A DNA stretch of 64,000 nt, taken from assembly GCA_012934845.2 (NCBI GenBank), contig WNNJ02000420.1, positions 1-64,000 on the forward strand, given 5' to 3'. The stretch comes from Pomphorhynchus laevis (lineage: Eukaryota > Acanthocephala > Palaeacanthocephala > Echinorhynchida > Pomphorhynchidae). Made by a program: the position numbers and the translations under genes. Positions within the stretch are counted from its first letter, which is position 1. Every line of letters starts with the position of its first letter. Below are positions 56,701-64,000 of this stretch, one piece after another. The notes under the pieces were generated by a model. The model had not been told where the DNA came from. It saw nothing but the letters and a program-made list of their open reading frames with translations, and ran no database searches.

Positions 56701-58548
56701 GCAATTATTCTATATGTTAGGCACGCTTTCTTTCATTCACTCGGATAACGGGCCAGCATTTATTTCGGCAGATCTGAAATCGTTTTTGTCGAATATGGGA
56801 ATAGCGTCTAGTCATTCTACGCCTTATAATCCCAGTGATAACGGACAAGTCGAACGATGTAACCGAATACTGTGGAAGTCAATCGAGCTGGATCTTTTGA
56901 CAAACAAATTGTTATTAAACAGATTGGAACAATCGTTACCTCGCGCTCTCCACTCTATCCGGTCGCTACTGTGCACTGAAACGAATTGTACTCCTCACGA
57001 AAGATTCTGCACCTTCCAACTCGGGTCACCGATTAGAGATACCACCCCAGAGTTGCTATCGAACAATAACGAAGTGATTTTTAGGCGCCACGTTACAGAA
57101 AGCAAATACGATTCACCGACAGAGGTGGTAGAAATTGTTGACGCCAATCCATATTATTTGAAGGTACGTAAACAGGACGGTGTAGAAACAACTGTATCTA
57201 ATAAACATCTTGCGCCATATCCACGTAATTCGGGAACGTCAACCTCAACGCTAGCACATCATAACGATGCAGATGTAGATCATAACCTTACTGAGAATAT
57301 AGCTGATCAGATTTAACAAAACGCGCCAAATGTAAACGACCTACAAAATAATTCAAATGTATACAACTGTTCCGACGATATCGAAAAACAACTGACAAGA
57401 AAGAAGATTTAGAACTTCCCAGTGCAGTTCAAAAACAAGAATCTTTAAACGAAGCTCACGACAACGCCAAAATCCACTCAACCTGAACCATTATCTCTAA
57501 GCCGCGAAGGAATCATTCTTAACTTATATTATTGTTATTTCAGATAATTTTATAAATATGATTCTGAATATACAGGAGAAACTCTGAGACAAGTACAATC
57601 AGATGTTATAAAAAGTATTTATTGTCAACGAATTAATGTTTACAAGAACCGTTTAATTGATGTCAAACAAAGGGCTCAACAAGCAGTATTGAATGCAGTT
57701 AACCATGCTACTCAGAATCGCGCTTCATCGTGGCTAAGTGCGCTTCCTCTAGCCGTTGATAACTTTCATCTCCATTCTTATGAAATTAGTGATGTCATAT
57801 GTTCCAGATATGGATGGAATCCACCAGATCTAAAAAATATGGATATGCGGTACAACAAATGGCATTATTCAAGCATTATCATGTAAACGAGGTGGTGTAC
57901 CAATAATCCGACACAACGATATTCGGAACACGATCGCTTATGCATTATCAGAGATATGCCACGGGGTCGAAGTCGAACCAACTTTGCAAAAGATTCCAGA
58001 CAGCTTAGAACTCATGAATAATTCAACAACGAAAAATAACAATGCGCGCCTAGACATTTCATGTTATGGACTACAGGACAATCGATATAAGCGGACGTTT
58101 TTTGACGTCAATGTTTTTTCAGTACATGCTCCGTCATATGCCAGCAGTTCGCCTATCGCCGCCTTTGAATATAATGAAAATCGCAAAAACAGCAAATACA
58201 ATGAAAGAATTGTCAGTGTGGAAGGAAGCAAATTTATAGCGTTAATTTTTTCATCATCAGGAGAAGTTGACCGCGAGCTCTTAAGCTACTCAAGGACATT
58301 GCCTCGATATCATCAAGGTTAAAATCAGAAAAGTATAGTGATGTATTGGTTCACCTTAAACGCAAGATTAGCTTCTCGATTGCACGTGCTTCTTCACTAT
58401 GTCTGCGAATGCCGCGATTAAGTAGAAGACATCCAATCTTTCCTGACAATAAATATCATTTATTGCCCGTTTACGGGAACCTAATTTCTGTAAATTAACT
58501 TTTCTTTTTCAAAAAAGATAGTTTAATAAAACTCCTGTTATCTTTAAA
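53745..58548 (+). mobile_element. Ty3/gypsy element A, fossil
   Basis: An LTR retrotransposon. End repeats begin ATCATTCTTAACTTATATT at 53,745 and 57,512; the 3' copy is split by an RT-element insertion (57,547-58,515) and resumes at 58,516 (AGATAGTTTAATAAAACTCC, as at 53,777). Parts in order: Gag (53,879-54,586) with a zinc-knuckle pair (CFFCG and CRLCKKNGHFATVC); protease (about 54,744-54,962, MIDTGSAENFI); RT (about 55,088-55,640, KLDMKAAYHQ, YLDDL); RNase H (about 56,040-56,445); integrase (56,465-57,316, HSDNGPAFISADLKSFL, TPYNPSDNGQVERCN). About half a dozen breaks. Probably Mag-like by its Gag; related to element B. Better preserved than B. Confidence 0.87.
57547..58515 (+). mobile_element. 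5'-truncated RT element inserted in gypsy A LTR
   Basis: Flanked by AGATA (57,542-57,546 and 58,516-58,520) with a short A run at its 3' end, as expected for target-primed insertion. Coding: 57,689-57,886 (RASSWLSALPLAVDNFHLHS, CSRYGWNPPDL) and 57,984-58,322 (ARLDISCYGL, KRTFFDVNVFSVHAPS, ENRKNSKYNERIVSVEGSKF), then KRKISFSIARASSLCLR. The RLD...FFDV layout suggests a PD-(D/E)XK-like endonuclease after a (missing) RT. The family is common in invertebrates. A few frame changes. Confidence 0.78.
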
Positions 58549-59934
58549 TGAAGAAAATTATCTTTAAGTGATATAAGCTCGCCGTTGTACGATTGTACAT
58601 TCGACGTCTATAAAAACTATCCGTACCTTCACCATGTATTTTTTATTGAGATATAAAGTCGGATGGGTCACTAGTTTGCCCTACACTGTTTCTCTAACAC
58701 CCTCGTCAGAAAGTTCAATACTATAGATTAAGCTTGCCGTACTCAGCCTGTAAGACTGTTCCTGTCACCTTCTTGAAGATTACTTTAGATAGCCAGCTTA
58801 TCTTGTTTGCAATCCTTTTGAGTAATTTGTGATCAAAATTATTCGAGTGATGATTCAAAAAGCACAGTGTGCATCTGGTTATCGCGGCAGTGTAGCATTG
58901 TTGCGTCCAGCGTCCCATTCTCTGCACTCATTTCTGAACTGATGGAGCGTAAAATCGTCATAATAGTTTTGACTAGCCGTAAAGTGGATTTGCATTAATT
59001 TCCACACCTATCATTTTCTAACAGGTTGTCCCTCTTGTCTGCGTAACTGTGGGCTAATGTTTCATGAATATTGTTTCATGTTTTTTGCTTTTTAGCAAAA
59101 TATTAGTTTGACCCTGAACTTTGATTCAAGGCAATTTTGGTCAGTTTCGTTCATTTCGGTAGATATTTCGTGGACCAGTAATCTATTAAGACAACTGACA
59201 TTTTTCCAAACAAATATATCTCTATCATGATTTTTCTATATATTTATTGTGATGAATTAAATAGCTATTGCCTGTAAAAAGTATTTTTAGTTTTCTGCTA
59301 TAAAACATATTTTTTCAATTCTCTGTGTTTTGTCTTGGCCAATTGACTCTAGACACGGTTTTTGGCAGTCTGCTTCTATTTACTTCTCTACTGGAATGGG
59401 GAATGTACATTATCTCTATTGGAAATTGTGACTCTTACCAATGAAGTATTATAAAAATAACAAAATGAATGAATTTGAAGAATTCATTCATTGAATGAAT
59501 TCTAAGCGAATCAGATTTTTTAAAAATATTTTTAATATAATTTTCACATCTCATGGTGCCTCGATTATTATAATTACAGTTCAGCGTAAAAATATACTTA
59601 AATACAGAGGTGTTTATTTATTTTCTAAATTTATATTTTAACGAATGATACCAATTGTATTGCGTTATTAAGTTACATAGTTCAAACTTTATTTGAATCA
59701 TTTTAATAATATTAAATAATGTTAAAGTATAAATTATAATATATTTTATTATACAATTTAAAAAATAAATTATTTAAATTCAACAAATGAATTTAAACTA
59801 TTTAGCAAAAATTTTTATGGATGGATAATAAATAATATGCTTTGTTTTCACCAGAGGAAGCAAGTTATTAGTCTGTATTTGGCCCGGCTGCTATGATGGG
59901 TCGACGAATAGGCACCGAAACCTGATAAAAAGTA
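58549..59934. other. Unassigned DNA
   Basis: No gene recognised. A minus-strand frame at 58,721-58,927 (KISWLSKVIFKKVTGTVLQA) looks protein-like but is not identified. Near 59,875-59,925 GATGGG, a loop and ACCGAAACC faintly recall a hammerhead-like core. Confidence 0.35.
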
Positions 59935-61790
59935 TTTATTTTTACGTGGCAAATGCGTGCCAGCGCACGCTTACATGACCACAAAAAAATAAGACAACAA
60001 TCTAAGTCATATGTCGAGAAGGTGGGAACGGAGGAGGTATTTGAATGTGATATAAGAGGTAGCGCTGCGGACGTCGAGAGGGAGCTGATTCCATGTGCAG
60101 CGGTAAAGAGGAAGGATAGGAGACCGTAGTTGTTGGATTAATTGGGAACGTGGAGTAAGAGGGAATGACTGGAACGCAGCGGTAGAGAGATGGGACGAGT
60201 GTCGTCTAAGAAATGGATGTTGATTAACGACAAAAGTCGACAGCGATTTGACGATAAGTGACGAGGAAAAGGCGAACTTGGATGCGGATGTGGATGGTTG
60301 ACCTTAATAATCGCTTACAAGCTGATATTATTTCCAAACACTTTAAACCTCATTGTTCAAGTCATCATACATAGATTATCCGATTTTTCAACATAAAAAA
60401 TTGATAAGCTTGCTGCAAATCGATCTGAAAAACGAAGACGTGAAATTGGTGGTGAATCATCTCTGGTAATTAAAAATGTCAAAAAAATTTTCGTGTTGTT
60501 CGATTCTCACCAAAAATTAGATTGCAAATAATTTTATCGCTAAATCTTCTACATTCCCGATTGAATATAATTTAACATATAGTGTTTGCCTCCCTAACAC
60601 TAGCTCAAAGCTTTATAAGTTCAATTTACTACATGATAGTTTTTCTACAACAGTCCTCACAGTGTTTATGTAATACAGAATCTTGTCATTATGACTCTAA
60701 AGGCTTCGCTAATAAGTATATATGATCTCTAAACTATTTGGTTGTCAATTCTGCACGCTCTCAAAACACTTTATATATACCTATGAAATCCAATCTCGGT
60801 GTTATTGATGATTTACTCATTTTCAATTGTCTCTTAAGTACATACGTTCTTTCTATCGCACAACTTTTGAATTGCTAATATGTAAAACCTATTATCCACA
60901 CTTGCATATTCAACTCGTTATACTCTATTGTCCTACATCATATTCGCCAACCAACTTATTTTTCCTAGAACTTGTAAACCTCATATCTATCTACTCCATT
61001 TATATTTGTTCATTTCTTGATCTTACGGATTTTAATACTCTCACTTACATCCCTTCTCGACTAGACACTGTTTTCTGTCTACAATTTAATACGGTACCCT
61101 TCAAGCCCACGTACGTCCTAGTTGTATTCTTGATATTTTCACCATTATAAATCCATTTAATTTGTTGTCTTTCTGCTCAATATGTGACCCAGGTATCTCT
61201 GGTTACTTTTTTTACACTTACTATTGATATTAGTAACACCTAAACTCCTCAAAATATTTTCTACCGCTACAGATTAAGATAAATCCAACTGTTCTTTACT
61301 GCGCTATTTCACCTTCGTATCTCACTGATCAACTTTGTGCCTCACTATCTACAGGCGATTTGCCATCTGAATTTTCCACCACTCTCGATCGTCTGTTGTC
61401 TCGTGTCTTTTGTTTTCAGGCAATATCAACAAGCACCTTGGTTTGATATCGAATGTTGACTTTCAAAACGAAAACTTCACCACTCCTCTCGAACTTTTTT
61501 AAGATATCTCGACGTGGATCATTCTCTAATCATCTTTATTCATATATCCAATATCTTAATAATAAACGAGCTTCTTCATCGTAGTAAGTGTAATCTTTTC
61601 CAGCAGAATAGACTATCCTTATCCACTAATATTCTAATTTAATAGAAAAATTTTTAATTCCATTATTGCGAATTATTCCTAATCAACAATAAATTGCTGG
61701 ATCCAAGCAATTTTTCTTATTATCCTACTAAATTTACTACTCTACTCTCTTCAACTTCATTGAATCAATCAAAATTTTTTTAATAATGAT
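59935..61790. mobile_element. LINE family A, copy A6, with internal inversion
   Basis: 59,935-60,300 is the family 3' end on the minus strand (3' hairpin as in A2, then post-RT sequence). 60,300-61,790 is on the plus strand and runs from the ORF1 C-terminus (GESSLVIKNVKKNF) through the endonuclease (60,827-61,150, FELLICKTYYPHLHIQLVIL) to the pre-RT linker (about 61,270-61,560). RT itself is missing. An inverted 5' part joined to a sense 3' part with loss between them is the signature of twin priming. Many small changes; old. Confidence 0.72.
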
Positions 61791-61979
61791 AATAATATAA
61801 TATACAATATTATGGGGTTACCCGCAAATGGGTCCAATAAAAACTATCAGTTTGATTTTTCAAAAATTGTTGTATGTGTTCGTGTGAAATGCGGAAATTA
61901 GTTGTTTGTCAATTAGCGATTGAAGCTATTTCCAACAGAATGATGGAGTTTTGAACGGGGCAGTCGAATACTCATAGAA

Positions 61980-62900
61980 ATTCTGCGCATAAGAAGTAAT
62001 CCAACGGATTCTCGGCGCTGCTTGATTTCACTAACGTAGTTTGTCTGACACGTGTCTGCAAGCTTGTGCGCGATTGTCTGTAGGCAACGATTTTAATCGA
62101 TAGCGAGACTCCCTCAACTGGAGAAGACAAATGGTAAGAAACTGGCGTGTTCGACTTAGCGTACTCTTTTGTTATATTTGGACAACTTACGTTGGACATG
62201 GTAGTTAAATGCTGTATCGGGAGATTTGCCTGTGTTCGAGGGCAGATGTATATTAAAAATACAAATATCCATGAACGTGCGCTCTGTGTTTCCGCCAAAA
62301 AGGCCATTGCAGCCAATATCTAACCGCGCATTTTTGTCTCTTGTGGCTGTTTGTGTTTGAAAGTCAATAGCATCGTGGACTGGATTCAGTTGTGGTTCAG
62401 TCTGAACACACGAGGCAACTTTTGATAATGTCCTCGCAAGATAGTCTCGAATACAGTTGTGGCTAATCGAGGTTAGGAAACCATATTTGCAGGACAAAGA
62501 GTTAGAGAGAGTATTGGGGGCGCCACATGAACGCTAACGATGATCATCTTTGACGAGCTGACCATAACGTACAGCGATTGAGTCTTTGTAGACTGTGTTG
62601 TTTAGGATTGTCCCACTATAAGAGGATGGATAAGCCGTAAGCCAAGATGATGATCCGCATACATAAGCATGATCAAGTGCACTTCGTAAGCCGTCGTTTA
62701 AATCACTGTATAATATAGATCTGTCTTGTAAGTGTCGTTCATTGTTAGATGCTGATACTTTAGCTCTGTTGTCATCTTGATTGTCTGACGTATCCGATAC
62801 GAACACGCTCTCCAAGAAATCCCGGCAAATGAAAAGCGAATTGTGATAGTTTGACGCAACTGATCGACAAGGATTAATGATTCCGAGACCGCCCATTTTT
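61980..62900 (-). mobile_element. RT element with restriction-enzyme-like C-terminus, relic 3
   Basis: Minus-strand pieces: 62,534-62,896 (MGGLGIINPCRSVASNYHNS, SSSWLTAYPSS, VRYG) and 62,156-62,497 (GFLTSISHNCIRDYLARTLS, ARLDIGCNGLFGGNTERTFM, DICIFNIHLPSN), then SKYNKRV and a diverged end. Same family as 57,547-58,515 but another copy, extending further 5' (GGLGIINP precedes the WL motif). The usual zinc-binding CxCG...H..SC block between the two is lost. 5'-truncated at about 62,900. Confidence 0.75.
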
Positions 62901-63060
62901 ACTAATAAGTTACATATTGAATTATAATCAATTATAAAAATAAAGATTTTTTTAAATATACCAAAAACAGAGAAAACAAAACAGTCATAAGATCAGTCAA
63001 AAGTCAGCCAACAGATCAATTTTCGACTATAATCGGTAGCAGAAAAACGAAGTCTTCCAA
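62901..63060. other. Short spacer
   Basis: AT-rich DNA between two minus-strand retroelement relics; nothing recognised. Confidence 0.3.
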
Positions 63061-64000
63061 ACTTCTATCATGGCCTCAGGTCCGGGGGGGATCTGAGCCC
63101 CAATCGATCCAACACGCCGCCTTCCGACTGAACAACCCGGGGTCTTTCACCCCCGAAGAGTCCAATCGGCACGAACTATGCTGGGTAATCGAGAGACGAA
63201 AGAAACCTTAGCCTTTGCTGTGGGGGACTTCCTCTCAAAAAGAAGACTAATCCCGAAATAGCCCAGGTTCCCAAAAGGCGCACCTGGGTTTTTTCTTTCA
63301 ATGACAGATGTTGGGCCCGTTTCAGGGCCCACCTAGCTTTCTTCATGATACGTTTAAGTCTATTCAGGTCAGCTTTCGCCGACTAGTTCACCGTAACGGT
63401 GAACCACAGGTATTTTACTCGACTTGTGAAGATAAGGAGTGGTTCAAAGGCAAATATGGAGGAGAGTGCTAATCTCTTAAGTTTTTGCTTTGTAGCAGGG
63501 GAGCCATGAAAGACTACAACCTGCTATTTAGCGAAGTTTAAAATAAGATTAGATTTGGGTAGCTGATTTTTTAATCTTAAAAAGAAACGGCTGATGTCAG
63601 AGACTACGTCTTTGCACTTGTGTCAAGAGAACAGGGCTGTGGTGTCATCAGCATACACACAAGACGCTGTTCACGTTTAAATATGTTGAATAGGTCAATG
63701 GAGGCAGCAAGATAACAGATAGGAGAAAGTGGGGAACCTTGAGGCACACCCGTAATAGGGTAGAACTGACGCGCATCAAGGGCGTCTTCATAGTAAAAGC
63801 GCTTGGTGTACAGCAGGATCTCCACCCCGTTCACAATTCTCGCAGGAAACACGAGGGACCTAAGATAAATGATCACGAATGAAATTAAGATGTGGTCAAA
63901 TGCAGCAGAAAAGTCCAGGAAAACAGCCAAAACTAGACGATGGCTATTCTCCCTACAAATCTGCTCGACCTCACCAACTGCTGAATGGACCGAGCGAATT
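63061..64000 (-). mobile_element. LINE F, RT region, continues beyond the window
   Basis: Minus-strand frame 63,604-63,930: AVFLDFSAAFDHILISFVII (RT motif A) and YPITGVPQGSPLSPICYLAA (motif B), preceded towards 64,000 by IRSVHSAVGEVEQICRENSH. Motif C falls in a neighbouring frame (about 63,630-63,660). Downstream, ADLNRLKRIMKKARWALKRA (63,310-63,370) is the post-RT domain. Like R1/Jockey-type LINEs. G+C rises in 63,060-63,310. The 5' side is cut by the window end. Confidence 0.7.

Noticed and set aside
63061-63310. GC-rich segment considered as rDNA or a bacterial insert
   Set aside because: Minus-strand translation continues the post-RT region of LINE F; the base composition is that of the element.
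1-64000. CRISPR array or phage-defence locus
   Set aside because: Tandem arrays present (17-bp, 20-bp units) lack unique spacers and belong to LINE 5' regions; the genome is clearly eukaryotic.

Overview
This is an AT-rich, repeat-laden stretch of an invertebrate animal nuclear genome. The evidence is two recognisable animal genes, spliceosomal introns, and a dense mix of LINEs, Penelope-like elements, Ty3/gypsy elements and foldback/MITE repeats. I see no bacterial operons, no CRISPR array and no confirmed RNA gene. The phylum cannot be fixed from the window.

Host genes. (1) A split gene on the minus strand, about 8,660-22,935, encodes a homologue of NPRL3, a GATOR1 subunit of the amino-acid-sensing TORC1 brake. 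At least seven exons can be placed in order. Its 7.3-kb intron (15.3-22.6 kb) holds two head-to-head Penelope-like elements and a MITE, another intron carries a partly duplicated exon, and the last exon shows a frame change. (2) A complete, intronless 299-codon gene at 42,456-43,355 (minus) encodes a TMX2-like thioredoxin-related ER membrane protein. A possible terminal exon of a third gene lies just upstream of the first NPRL3 exon seen.

Layout. 0-8.6 kb: a MITE, a family of short dispersed repeats built on a CTGAAGA-hairpin-GAAA core, and old LINE remnants. 8.6-23 kb: NPRL3 and its introns. 23-28.5 kb: unassigned DNA, then a decayed reverse-transcriptase element with a restriction-enzyme-like C-terminus. 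28.8-41.7 kb: a nested stack. One LINE (family A) was split by a Ty3/gypsy element (B), which then received two or more further family-A LINE insertions; target-site duplications date the order. 42.4-45.6 kb: TMX2-like gene and a duplicated non-coding segment. 45.7-49.9 kb: a nearly complete CR1/Jockey-group LINE (D). 50.4-53.7 kb: a LINE remnant, a half-LINE (A5) that keeps only ORF1 and the 3' end, and a 5' LINE fragment (E). 53.7-58.5 kb: Ty3/gypsy element A, its 3' LTR interrupted by a 5'-truncated retroelement. 59.9-64 kb: an inverted (twin-primed-looking) family-A LINE, a second restriction-enzyme-like RT relic, and another LINE running off the end.

The mobile elements are mostly fossils; the best preserved LINE parts are ORF1 of A3 (462 codons), ORF1 of D (364 codons) and the RT region of D (586 codons). 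The two host genes have no visible functional link beyond proximity.
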